From NCBI RefSeq assembly GCF_000308855.1, contig NZ_BAGM01000132.1:1-56764 (forward strand): a DNA stretch of 56,764 bases. The letters run 5' to 3'. This DNA comes from Nocardia veterana NBRC 100344 (lineage in GTDB: Bacteria; Actinomycetota; Actinomycetes; Mycobacteriales; Mycobacteriaceae). Below, in pieces: positions 23,823 through 31,287 of the stretch. The first letter of the stretch is position 1. Each line of letters opens with the position of its first letter. A program made the translations under genes and the position numbers. The notes beneath the pieces are model-generated. The model was given only the letters and a program-made list of their open reading frames with translations. It did no database searches and was not told where the DNA came from.

Positions 23823-25367
23823 GTGGAAGAACCTGTGACTGCGACGAATATGCCGGTGCCGTCCAGCCGGCCGCTGAAGCATCTGAAGAGCTTGCGCGAA
23901 TTCATCGACGAACTGGATCGCATCGGCGAGATCCAGCGCATCGATACCGAGGTGGACTGGGATCTCGAGATCGGGGCGATCATCCGTCGCTCCTACGATC
24001 TGCGCGCGCCCGCACCGCTTTTCACCGATATCACCGGATACCGCGATTCCGGGTTCAAGGTGCTGGGCGCGCCCGGGTCGCTTTCGGGGCCGAATCATCC
24101 GCTGGCTCGGATCGCGCTGGCCCTCGGTCTGCCTGCCGATGCGTCGGGTCAGGAAATCGTCGATCTGCTGGCGAGTGCGCGGACGAAGCCGGGTATCGCA
24201 CCGGTCGTGGTGGATCGGGATCAGGCGCCGTGCAAGCAGAACGTGATGCTCGGCGACGATATCGACCTGTTCGCCTTTCCCACGCCGAAACTGCACGGCA
24301 ACGACGGTGGCCGCTATATCCAGACCTACGGCATGAATATCGTCCGCACCCCGGACGGCTCGTGGACGAACTGGTCGATCAACCGCATGATGATCGCCGA
24401 TCGCAACACCCTCGCCTGCCTGATTCCGGCACCCCAGCATCTCGGTGTGATCCGGTCCCGGTGGACCGAGATCGGTGAGCCGATGCCGATCGTGCTGGCG
24501 ATCGGCGTCGAACCGGCCCTGCCGTGGGTCGGTGGCATGCCGTTGCCGGAGGGCGCGGACGAAAGCCACTACCTGGGCGCGCTTTTCGGTGAGGGTATCG
24601 AGGTGGTGCCGGCCGAGACGGTGGACCTGATGGTGCCCGCGACCGCTGAAATCGTTGTCGAGGGCCATATTTCGCTCGACGAAACGGTCCTGGAGGGGCC
24701 GTTCAACGAATTCCCCGGCTACAACGCGACCGAGGCCTCCCCGAAGCAGGTGTTCCACGTGTCGGCGATTACCTATCGCGACGGCGCGATCCAGCCCACC
24801 GTGGCGGCCGGGCCGCCGGTGGAGGAGGACCACACGATCATCGGTACCACCAGCGCCGCGGAAATCCTGTATCTGCTGCGCGAGGCCGGACTGCCGGTCT
24901 CCTCGGCCTGGTACAACTTCGAGGCCGCCGTGCACTGGCTGACGCTGGCGGTCCGCCAGGACTGGCACGAGAGCACCGGTCTGGCATCGCACGAGTTGAT
25001 CGACCGGATCGCCGCGGTGATCTTCACCGGGAAGACCTCGGTCAACGCGCCGAAGATCCTCGTGGTCGAAGACGATGTGGACATCACCGCTCTCGACGAG
25101 GTGGTGTGGGCCTTCGCAACGCGCTCGCACCCGGATGTCGATCGCGGCGAATTCCACTATCCCCCGGCGGTATCCGATCAACTCGCGGTCTACCTCTCCG
25201 AGGAGGAAGCACACAGCTTCAAGGCGGGCAAGGTCGTCTACAACTGTCTGCTGGCCGATCTGTATCCGGGTGGCCGCCGGCCGGTCAAGGGCAGCTTCGA
25301 AAACGGCTGGCCGGCGCAGATCCAGCAGCGGGTGCTGTCGAACTGGCACAAATACGGCTACCGCTGA
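23823..25367 (+). CDS. ubiD: UbiD-family (prFMN) decarboxylase
   Basis: A 514-residue decarboxylase or carboxylase of the UbiD family. It starts LKHLKSLREFIDELDRIGEIQRIDTEVDWDLEIG. It contains the cofactor and active-site elements SWTNWSINRMMIADRNTLACLI (Arg), PALPWVGGMPLPEGADE, VVEGHISLDETVLEGPFNEFPGYN (Glu of the E-R-E network), and a C-terminal multimerisation region. The substrate (aromatic, heteroaromatic or acrylic acid) cannot be read from sequence. GTG 23823 has GAGAG upstream; GTG 23835 is possible. It ends in a convergent hairpin with the DUF1772 gene. Confidence 0.93.
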   Translation: MEEPVTATNMPVPSSRPLKHLKSLREFIDELDRIGEIQRIDTEVDWDLEIGAIIRRSYDLRAPAPLFTDITGYRDSGFKVLGAPGSLSGPNHPLARIALALGLPADASGQEIVDLLASARTKPGIAPVVVDRDQAPCKQNVMLGDDIDLFAFPTPKLHGNDGGRYIQTYGMNIVRTPDGSWTNWSINRMMIADRNTLACLIPAPQHLGVIRSRWTEIGEPMPIVLAIGVEPALPWVGGMPLPEGADESHYLGALFGEGIEVVPAETVDLMVPATAEIVVEGHISLDETVLEGPFNEFPGYNATEASPKQVFHVSAITYRDGAIQPTVAAGPPVEEDHTIIGTTSAAEILYLLREAGLPVSSAWYNFEAAVHWLTLAVRQDWHESTGLASHELIDRIAAVIFTGKTSVNAPKILVVEDDVDITALDEVVWAFATRSHPDVDRGEFHYPPAVSDQLAVYLSEEEAHSFKAGKVVYNCLLADLYPGGRRPVKGSFENGWPAQIQQRVLSNWHKYGYR

Positions 25368-25371
25368 GCGG

Positions 25372-25388
25372 GGCCGGACCACCCGGCC
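25372..25388. terminator. Hairpin between convergent ubiD and DUF1772 genes
   Basis: GGCCGG (25372-25377) and CCGGCC (25383-25388) form a 6-bp stem with a 5-nt loop in the 24-bp gap between convergent genes. Likely bidirectional termination. Confidence 0.45.
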
Positions 25389-25391
25389 GGA

Positions 25392-25868
25392 TCACAGCAG
25401 GATCAGGGTGAGGCACAACCCGGTGACCGCGAGGGCCTGCAGCCCGACCCGGAATCCGAGAATGCTCTCCCACTTGTCCTGCAGCGCACGGGCATCCGAG
25501 GGAATGGCGCCGGTCTGCGCCGCGAGCGTCTGCGCGGTATTGATCGGCTTGGCGATCCGGACGTAGAACCCGAGCCAGCAGAGCAGGGCGAGCAGGGCCA
25601 CACCGGCGGCCACCGCGGCGCCGGTGTGGCCCGCGACGGCGGCGAGGCCGACGGCGAGAAGGGTCGCGATGACACCACCGGCGCCGACGAACGGCATCCG
25701 GCGGTCGGCGTAGTAGTGGCCCCAGCCGGCCGAGACGGTCATCGTCGCGTCGTCGAGTTTGCGGTTGACGGCACGGGTGATCAGGGCGGCGCAGACATCG
25801 ATTCCGTACACGATGCCGTTGGTGAGAACGGCGGCGACGGTCAGGATCTGGGCGGTGGTGGTCAGCAT
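25392..25868 (-). CDS. DUF1772 family membrane protein
   Basis: A 158-residue protein with four membrane helices (AQILTVAAVLTNGIVYGIDV, FVGAGGVIATLLAVGLAAVAG, AAVAAGVALLALLCWLGFYV, GFRVGLQALAVTGLCLTLILL). It has the DUF1772 signature W-E-x-I (DKWESILGFRVG). AGGAG lies 8 nt before ATG 25868. Genes of this family often lie beside a TetR-family regulator; none is present here, although two palindromic operator-like sites precede the gene. Function unknown. Confidence 0.82.
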   Translation of the reverse strand: MLTTTAQILTVAAVLTNGIVYGIDVCAALITRAVNRKLDDATMTVSAGWGHYYADRRMPFVGAGGVIATLLAVGLAAVAGHTGAAVAAGVALLALLCWLGFYVRIAKPINTAQTLAAQTGAIPSDARALQDKWESILGFRVGLQALAVTGLCLTLILL

Positions 25869-25890
25869 CGGGGCAACTCCTACTCGAATT

Positions 25891-25958
25891 TCTAGCATTG
25901 CTAGCTTCGCAGCAACCATAGCTGTTCACAACTAGCTTGTCTAGCGTTGCTAGCTTCG
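25891..25958. promoter_or_regulatory. Twin palindromic operators CTAGC-N3-GCTAG
   Basis: CTAGCATTGCTAG (25892-25904) and CTAGCGTTGCTAG (25941-25953) are perfect palindromes apart from the centre. They lie within 19-bp repeats that differ at one position, 49 bp apart centre to centre. A further half site CTAGC lies at 25932-25936. They sit upstream of the DUF1772 gene in an AT-rich stretch. They are very probably binding sites of a TetR- or MarR-type dimer encoded elsewhere. Confidence 0.7.
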
Positions 25959-25977
25959 ATACCGACCCCGAGGCCGA

Positions 25978-27078
25978 TCAGGCCGGACCACACCCCCACC
26001 GCGCCGTCGCGGTCCCGACCCCCGCATGGCTGCGGATCCGTCCACTCCCACTCGCCGCGCCGATGCGTCCGTCGAACGCGTCCAGCACCGCCGCGTCGGC
26101 GCGGGGATCTCCCACCGCGATCCGCGCCCTGCCGTCGGGATACCCCTTCGCCGCGATGCCGGCCTTCGCCAGCGTCGAGTGGGCCTCGCAATTCGGCAGA
26201 TAGAGGAAGTTGCCACGACTGCGGGGGACGGCGATTCCCCGGTGCCGCAACGCGGTGCGCAGGCGTTCGCGCGCGGCGGTGATATCGGCGATCCGGGCCG
26301 CCAACTCGGCCGACGCGGCATAGCAGGCCCGCACGGCCGCGACGGCATAGTCCGGCGTGCCGAACGGCAACTGCAGCCGACGGATTCGACCGACGAGTTC
26401 GGGCGCGCCGAACGCGTATCCGATCCGCAGGCCCGCCAGGCCGTACGCCTTCGAAAACGTCCGCAAGACAAGGAGATTGGGATAGTGCGCCAGCAGGTCG
26501 GCGGTGTCCGCGCGTTCACCGTCGGCCAGGAATTCCACATAGGCCTCGTCCAGGATCACCGGAATGTGGCGCGGTATCCCGAACAGGAACGCCCGCAACT
26601 CGGCGACCAGCGGCACCGTTCCGGTCGGATTGTGTGGCCGGCAGACCGCGACCAGCGCCGTCCGCTCGTCCACCGCCCGGGCCATCGCCGGAAGCCGCTG
26701 CCGCCCGCTCGAATCCAGCGGCACCGCAACGGATTCCAGTCCGGCCATGGCCGCCATGATCGGATAGCCGTCGAAGGTGGGGGTGGCGAACACCATACGC
26801 CGGCCCGGCCCGGCGACGGTCTGCATGATCTGCAGCACCACGCCGGTCGCCCCGGTACCGACCACCACCTGTTCGGCATCGACACCCAGGTGATCGGCGA
26901 TCAGCGCGGGCAGCCGACGGGGCAGAAACTCCGGGTACCGGTTCCCGCCGCGCATCGCCTCCTGCACCACGGCCAGGACCGAAGGCAATGGCGGGAACGG
27001 GTTTTCGCTCAGGGTCAGATCGAACCGCACCGGCGGCACGGCGCGGACCGCGAGCGGGTCGTGGGACGGGAAGGTCAT
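25978..27078 (-). CDS. HisC-like PLP aminotransferase of the ThDP/KAS-III operon
   Basis: A 366-residue fold-type I aminotransferase. It shows LTLSENPFPP (substrate arm), GTGATGV (phosphate-binding 75-80), CRPHNPTGTVP (Asn150), VILDEAYVEF (Asp177, Tyr180), the PLP lysine Lys210 in RTFSKAYGLAGLRIGY, and a C-terminal Arg in GRARIAVGDP. It resembles histidinol-phosphate and aromatic aminotransferases, but its position as last gene of the ThDP, SRPBCC, KAS-III operon suggests a special substrate. ATG 27078 overlaps the stop of the KAS-III gene (ATGA). The last 30 residues run Gly/Ser/Arg-rich past the normal end of the fold. Confidence 0.88.
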   Translation of the reverse strand: MTFPSHDPLAVRAVPPVRFDLTLSENPFPPLPSVLAVVQEAMRGGNRYPEFLPRRLPALIADHLGVDAEQVVVGTGATGVVLQIMQTVAGPGRRMVFATPTFDGYPIMAAMAGLESVAVPLDSSGRQRLPAMARAVDERTALVAVCRPHNPTGTVPLVAELRAFLFGIPRHIPVILDEAYVEFLADGERADTADLLAHYPNLLVLRTFSKAYGLAGLRIGYAFGAPELVGRIRRLQLPFGTPDYAVAAVRACYAASAELAARIADITAARERLRTALRHRGIAVPRSRGNFLYLPNCEAHSTLAKAGIAAKGYPDGRARIAVGDPRADAAVLDAFDGRIGAASGSGRIRSHAGVGTATARWGCGPA

Positions 27079-28115
27079 CGCCCCGCTCCCCAGCGCACCG
27101 CCGCAGCGGCGGCGAAATCGCCGGCATGCGCAAAGGCCGACAGCAGTACCACCGACCCGTTGCGCAACCGGCCCGCCCGATTCTCGATATCCAGGGTCAC
27201 CGGGATACCGGCGGCGAACAGATTCCCGCACCGATCGAAGGAATCGGGGTGCCGTTCGGCAGGCAACTCCAGCGCATCGTGCCAGTTGCGCAAGAACAAC
27301 CGATTCGGCTGATTGGTGACGAAGGTATCGATATCGCGGCCCTTGACCCCGATGCGATCACAGACGGCCAGCGCCAACTCCGGCACCAGCCGATTACCGC
27401 GCGCGAACACCTTGGTGATCTTCGATTCGGTGAAGCTGACACAGCCCTGCCCCACACCCGGCTCCCAGTACTTGCGTTCGGATCCGGTGGAGAAGTCCAT
27501 ATCCCCGGCGAATTCCGGATAGGTGCGGCATTCGATATCGAGGATCGGCGCTCGGTTGTCCTTGGCCAGCAATCCGACTCCGCAGCCGTCCCCCGGCACC
27601 GGCGCCTGCGCGAGTTTCCGGATCTCGGTCTGGGTGAAAACCGGCCCGGCCGTGTTCTGCGTCGCCGCGATGAGCGCGGTGCGGGCATCGGTGGTCTGCA
27701 GAATCATCCGCGCCAGCATCATCATGTGGATGAATGCGGCGCAGCCGCTGTTGTGTACGTCGAAAACCCATTTCGGTCGCATTCCCAGCCGCCGCGCCAC
27801 CTCGGGACCCGCGCCCATCACCGGATTGTCCGGAAGCTGGGTGTGCGTGATCAGCACATCGATATCGGCGACCGTGGCCGCACCGTGCCGTTCGACCAGG
27901 GGCGCCACCGCCCGCTCGACCATATCGACGGCCGTCTCGTCGCGATCCTTGTGATGCCGGGTACGGGGCGCGCGGAACATGACGTTCTTCGCCATCCGCT
28001 CCGATCGCGAGAACTGGGTGAAGTATTCGGTGCCGACCGGTTCTCCGGGTAGATAACAGGCCACATCGATCAGGCTGACCGGCGGCTTCGACAGTGCGGG
28101 ATCGGTGAAGTCCAT
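27075..28115 (-). CDS. KAS-III-like (FabH/OleA-type) enzyme with His-to-Asn active site
   Basis: A 346-residue thiolase-fold enzyme of the 3-oxoacyl-ACP synthase III group. The nucleophile Cys125 is in VHNSGCAAFIH. The motif that is V-P-H-Q-x-N in FabH reads VTNQPN here, with Asn268 in place of the catalytic His. The catalytic Asn is Asn298 (RCGNLFAAGIP), exactly 30 residues later as in FabH. Loss of His argues against ordinary decarboxylating condensation and for acyl transfer or an unusual reaction (inference). AGGGAG precedes ATG 28115. It lies 11 nt after the SRPBCC gene and overlaps the aminotransferase gene by 4 nt. Confidence 0.85.
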   Translation of the reverse strand: MDFTDPALSKPPVSLIDVACYLPGEPVGTEYFTQFSRSERMAKNVMFRAPRTRHHKDRDETAVDMVERAVAPLVERHGAATVADIDVLITHTQLPDNPVMGAGPEVARRLGMRPKWVFDVHNSGCAAFIHMMMLARMILQTTDARTALIAATQNTAGPVFTQTEIRKLAQAPVPGDGCGVGLLAKDNRAPILDIECRTYPEFAGDMDFSTGSERKYWEPGVGQGCVSFTESKITKVFARGNRLVPELALAVCDRIGVKGRDIDTFVTNQPNRLFLRNWHDALELPAERHPDSFDRCGNLFAAGIPVTLDIENRAGRLRNGSVVLLSAFAHAGDFAAAAAVRWGAGR

Positions 28116-28126
28116 CTCGTACTCCC

Positions 28127-28795
28127 TCACCGCATCCACTCGGGCGTGATCGGAAGCCCGTGCGCGGCACGGTATTCGGCGATCGCCTTGAGGTTGTCCA
28201 ATTCGAGCCGATGCCCGGCGGAGAACATCTCCCAGAAATCGCCGACCCACACCTTGCGGCCGGCGGGCGCCTTCTCGGGATACGGATTCTCGTCGTAGAA
28301 CGGGTGCCGGCAGTTGGTCCACAGCACCACCGATCCCGGTTTGCCGAGGACGACCTCGGCGTCGACCACCCGCATCAAGTAGATCATCCACAGGTGTTCG
28401 CCCTGATCCCAGGCACAGTGGTAATCGACGGTCATCGCCTCCGGATTCGCCACGGTGCGGGTGAAGATGCGCGTGTCCTTACCGAGTCGATCGTAGGATT
28501 CCCACAGTCCGGGGGTCGCGGTTTCGGTGAAGCCACGCAGGCTGTAGGTCCACTCCTCCAAACTCCTGGTGTGCGAGAGATATTCGTACAGCTCGCGGGG
28601 CGGAGCGGCGATGTAGTCCTGCACCGGGCAGAAGCGGCCGAACACCTGATCGTGCGGATAGACCGAACGCAGCATATCCATGATGATCGGGGTGGTCTGC
28701 TCACGATCGGAATTCTCGATTCGCAACAGCCCGGGGATGACCCGGTGCGGCAGATCGGGAATATCGCTGAGGGCGGGCGTGGTGCTGATGGTCAC
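28127..28795 (-). CDS. SRPBCC-fold protein of the ThDP/KAS-III operon
   Basis: A 222-residue protein. After about 45 N-terminal residues it enters an SRPBCC (START/aromatase-like) domain: FCPVQDYIAAPPRELYEYLSHTRSLEEWTYSLRGF, an antiparallel core (VDYHCAWDQ, WMIYLMRVVDAE, GSVVLWTNCRH), and a long C-terminal helix (VGDFWEMFSAGHRLELDNLKAIAEYRAAHG). Such domains bind hydrophobic ligands and act as cyclases or aromatases. GTG 28795 overlaps the TGA of the ThDP gene (GTGA), so the two are coupled. The ligand is unknown. Confidence 0.75.
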   Translation of the reverse strand: MTISTTPALSDIPDLPHRVIPGLLRIENSDREQTTPIIMDMLRSVYPHDQVFGRFCPVQDYIAAPPRELYEYLSHTRSLEEWTYSLRGFTETATPGLWESYDRLGKDTRIFTRTVANPEAMTVDYHCAWDQGEHLWMIYLMRVVDAEVVLGKPGSVVLWTNCRHPFYDENPYPEKAPAGRKVWVGDFWEMFSAGHRLELDNLKAIAEYRAAHGLPITPEWMR

Positions 28796-30483
28796 GGATT
28801 CCTCCTCGAGGTGGTCAGGAAGGGAATGAACGGCGGAATCTCGTCCGGATCGCAGTCGATCGAAACGAACGACGGCCCCGGCGTTTCCAGGCAGTAGGAC
28901 AGAACGGTGGCAAGCTCCTCCGGGGTATCGGGTGCGAAGGACGGGAGTTCGGGGAACATCGCCGCCATTCCGGCGCTCAGATGCGCCTTGTGAAATCTGT
29001 TGAAGCTGTATCGATCTCCGTAGAACAGCTGCTCGCGAGTGACGCACATGGCATGGGCGGAGTTGTCCAGGACGACGAAGGTCACCGGGAGCCCGTACTG
29101 GACGGCGGTGTGGATCTCCATGCCGTGCATGTAGAAGGCGCCGTCGCCGGCGACCACGACGGTTCGCCGCTCGGTGCCGTCGGCACGGTGGCGCCGCGCC
29201 AACGACGAACCGATCGCGGCGCCGAAGGCGTAACCCATCCCTCCCATCCCGAGTGCCACCACGAATCGACCGGCCGGTGGGGTGCGCAGGTAGTGCACCA
29301 CGGAGGCGCCGGTGTTGCCCGCGTCGGCGAAGACATCGGTATCGGAACGCAGTGCGGCATTCAGTGTTTCGACGATGTCGCGGTAGCGCAGGCCGGGGCC
29401 GTGGGCGGGCGGAACCGGCAGCGGGCTCGGCGCCCGCCGCGGCCGGCGCGGATCGATCCGATGCACCCTGCCGTCGCCGGCGCCGAGCGCCACGACCAGC
29501 TCGCGCAGGGTGGTGCGCAGGTCGGTACTCGTGGCGTGGACCACCGCGTCGAGGTAGGGCGGATCGGCGCCCACCGATGCGGTCGAGGCGCCGAGTACCG
29601 TCTCCAGGCCCGCCCGCGCGGTGACCGGCATCCGGGTTCCGACCAGCAGGCACAGGGCACATCCGCGCAGAGCGTCCGCCAACTCGGCATGGCCCATACT
29701 CCCTGCGACACCGAGATATCCGTGATCGGCGTAGCCGTACACGTCCAACGCATCGGGCGCCACGCCCACCCCGGCATCCAGCGCTGCCGCCAGATCGCGC
29801 AGTTCGCCCCGCGCGTCGTCGCGGGCCACCTGCGCTCCGGCGATGATCACGACCTTGCCGATCGCCCGCGCCGCGCGCAGCCCGTCGAGGATCCGTTCGA
29901 TACCGGCGTCGTCGCGCCCGTGCACCCGGCGTGGCGGTACGAAGGCGGGAATCGGCCCGAGGTCGGCCTGCTGGACGTCCTTGGGCAACAACAGCACTGC
30001 GGGACCGCCCGCACCGGCGGCGGCGACCGCCCGCGACAGGTGCGCGGGCAGTGTCGCCGGATCGGTCACCCGGGCGCAGTACAGCGCGATGGCGTCGAAA
30101 AGTTCTGCGGCATCGAATGTTCCGGCCCGGCCGCTGGAATCCTGGAATGCGCCCCGGCCTTCCAGGGCGGTGGGCGCCTGACCCACCAGCGCCAGCACCG
30201 GTACCCGGGAGGCATGTGATTCCGCCAGCCCGGCAACGAGATTCATCGCCCCACCACCGGAGGTCGCGCACACCACACCGAGCCCGGAGGTGGAGCGGGC
30301 GTAGCCGTCGGCCATGGTGGCGGCGGCGAATTCGTGTTTCGCTACCACCGCCGTGACCCGATCCGCGGCAGCGTGGGCGGCGTCGTACAGATCCTCGATA
30401 TTGGCGCCGTCGACGCCGAAGATATGTCGTACGCCCAACGCCGACACGGCGTTCACCAGGTAGTCGACCACTCGTGACGGCAT
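28792..30483 (-). CDS. ThDP-dependent enzyme (acetolactate-synthase/acyloin-synthase-like)
   Basis: A 563-residue ThDP enzyme. The N-terminal PYR domain has the catalytic Glu51 (VVAKHEFAAATMADGYAR) and GVVCATSGGGAMNLVAGLAESH. An AHAS-type FQ motif (GAFQDSSG, Phe113-Gln114) is followed by a central DHS-like domain. The C-terminal PP domain has the Mg-ThDP motif GDG446-448 to Asn474 (VVVAGDGAFYMHGMEIHTA, VVLDNSAH). It should decarboxylate a 2-oxo acid and ligate the resulting acyl anion. AAGGAG precedes ATG 30483. It is the first gene of the four-gene operon and divergent from the EXLDI regulator. It lacks a FAD-typical insertion that I can recognise. The acceptor substrate is unknown. Confidence 0.88.
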   Translation of the reverse strand: MPSRVVDYLVNAVSALGVRHIFGVDGANIEDLYDAAHAAADRVTAVVAKHEFAAATMADGYARSTSGLGVVCATSGGGAMNLVAGLAESHASRVPVLALVGQAPTALEGRGAFQDSSGRAGTFDAAELFDAIALYCARVTDPATLPAHLSRAVAAAGAGGPAVLLLPKDVQQADLGPIPAFVPPRRVHGRDDAGIERILDGLRAARAIGKVVIIAGAQVARDDARGELRDLAAALDAGVGVAPDALDVYGYADHGYLGVAGSMGHAELADALRGCALCLLVGTRMPVTARAGLETVLGASTASVGADPPYLDAVVHATSTDLRTTLRELVVALGAGDGRVHRIDPRRPRRAPSPLPVPPAHGPGLRYRDIVETLNAALRSDTDVFADAGNTGASVVHYLRTPPAGRFVVALGMGGMGYAFGAAIGSSLARRHRADGTERRTVVVAGDGAFYMHGMEIHTAVQYGLPVTFVVLDNSAHAMCVTREQLFYGDRYSFNRFHKAHLSAGMAAMFPELPSFAPDTPEELATVLSYCLETPGPSFVSIDCDPDEIPPFIPFLTTSRRNP

Positions 30484-30606
30484 CGCCGCTCCTTCCGATC
30501 GGGCCCGCTCGGTGCGGCAGCAGGTGCCGATCCGAACGCGCTCAGCGAGGAAACGAAGCACGACCCCACCCGGTTCACCGCCGTCGGCATGCGATCCGAG
30601 CACATC

Positions 30607-30641
30607 TTGCGTGTATGTATACATCTACGTATAGTGAGTGC
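30607..30641 (+). promoter_or_regulatory. Promoter with internal palindromic operator for the EXLDI gene
   Basis: TTGCGT (30607-30612) and TATAGT (30630-30635) are 17 bp apart, a near-ideal promoter. The -10 ends 6 nt before ATG 30642. The spacer contains the perfect palindrome ATGTATACAT (30615-30624) and the nested inverted repeat TATAC-N6-GTATA (30618-30633). A regulator bound here would cover the promoter. The ribbon-helix-helix EXLDI protein is the natural candidate. Confidence 0.65.
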
Positions 30642-31157
30642 ATGCCCAACAAGACCGTGTACGTATCCGACGACGACCTCCCGCTTTTCCAGCGGGCACA
30701 GGAGTTGGTCGGCGGCAATCTGTCCGGGGCGATCGTGACGGCGCTGCGGCGCTACATCGAACTCGAAGAGGGTCGGCAGGCCGGCTTCGACGAGGTCGTG
30801 CTACGGGTCGGGCACAACGGCGCCCGGCAGGTGCGCTTCTCCGGCGTACTACTCACCGAAGCCACCGATATGGGTAACGAGCGGTACGAGCGCATCCGCG
30901 TCTACCGCAGCCGCAAGGGCAAATACGTTCTGCACCGGCAACGTTCGGAATGGGCGGACTACCCCACCGACACCAATTGGCTGAAGGACCTGACCAACTG
31001 GCGGCGCATGCTCGGCGTCACCGATCCGGACTGGGGCGAATTCAGCATGGACATCTATGACACACCCGCCGAGCTGAAAGGCAGGATTCCCGACAAGTTG
31101 TACGAGCGGATCACCGATCTGACCGAACATCCGCAGATCGAGGATCTCGACATCTGA
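30642..31157 (+). CDS. EXLDI-type protein, ribbon-helix-helix regulator
   Basis: A 171-residue protein. The N-terminus (NKTVYVSDDDLPLFQRAQELVG, then SGAIVTALRRYIELEE) is a ribbon-helix-helix-like DNA-binding motif. The middle is beta-rich (VRFSGVLLTE, YERIRVYRSRKGKYVLHRQR). The C-terminus ends EDLDI, matching the E-x-L-D-I motif after which the family (TIGR04342) is named. Such proteins are encoded directly upstream of ABC-2 exporters in actinobacteria, as here. Autoregulation through the palindrome in its own promoter is likely. Confidence 0.88.
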   Translation: MPNKTVYVSDDDLPLFQRAQELVGGNLSGAIVTALRRYIELEEGRQAGFDEVVLRVGHNGARQVRFSGVLLTEATDMGNERYERIRVYRSRKGKYVLHRQRSEWADYPTDTNWLKDLTNWRRMLGVTDPDWGEFSMDIYDTPAELKGRIPDKLYERITDLTEHPQIEDLDI

Positions 31158-31196
31158 TTCATCCGGGGGCGTAAACCCCTCGGCCACAACCGAAAA

Positions 31197-31246
31197 GACC
31201 GAGCGACACCCTTGTCCGCGCCGAAACGAGCGGACACGGCTCGGTC
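31197..31246 (+). promoter_or_regulatory. Long stem-loop between EXLDI and exporter genes
   Basis: GACCGAGC (31197-31204) pairs with GCTCGGTC (31239-31246), and TGTCCGC (31213-31219) pairs with GCGGACA (31230-31236), giving a two-tier hairpin. It lies in the 130-bp gap before the ABC ATPase gene and could be an attenuator, terminator or operator. A smaller stem (GGGG/CCCC) lies at about 31163-31182. Confidence 0.45.
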
Positions 31247-31287
31247 GAGTCATGCATAAATTGCTATCTCATTATGAAAGGATGGCC

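Noticed and set aside
23670..25382. 570-codon minus-strand frame opposite ubiD
   Set aside because: Shadow of ubiD caused by high GC; no recognisable domain.
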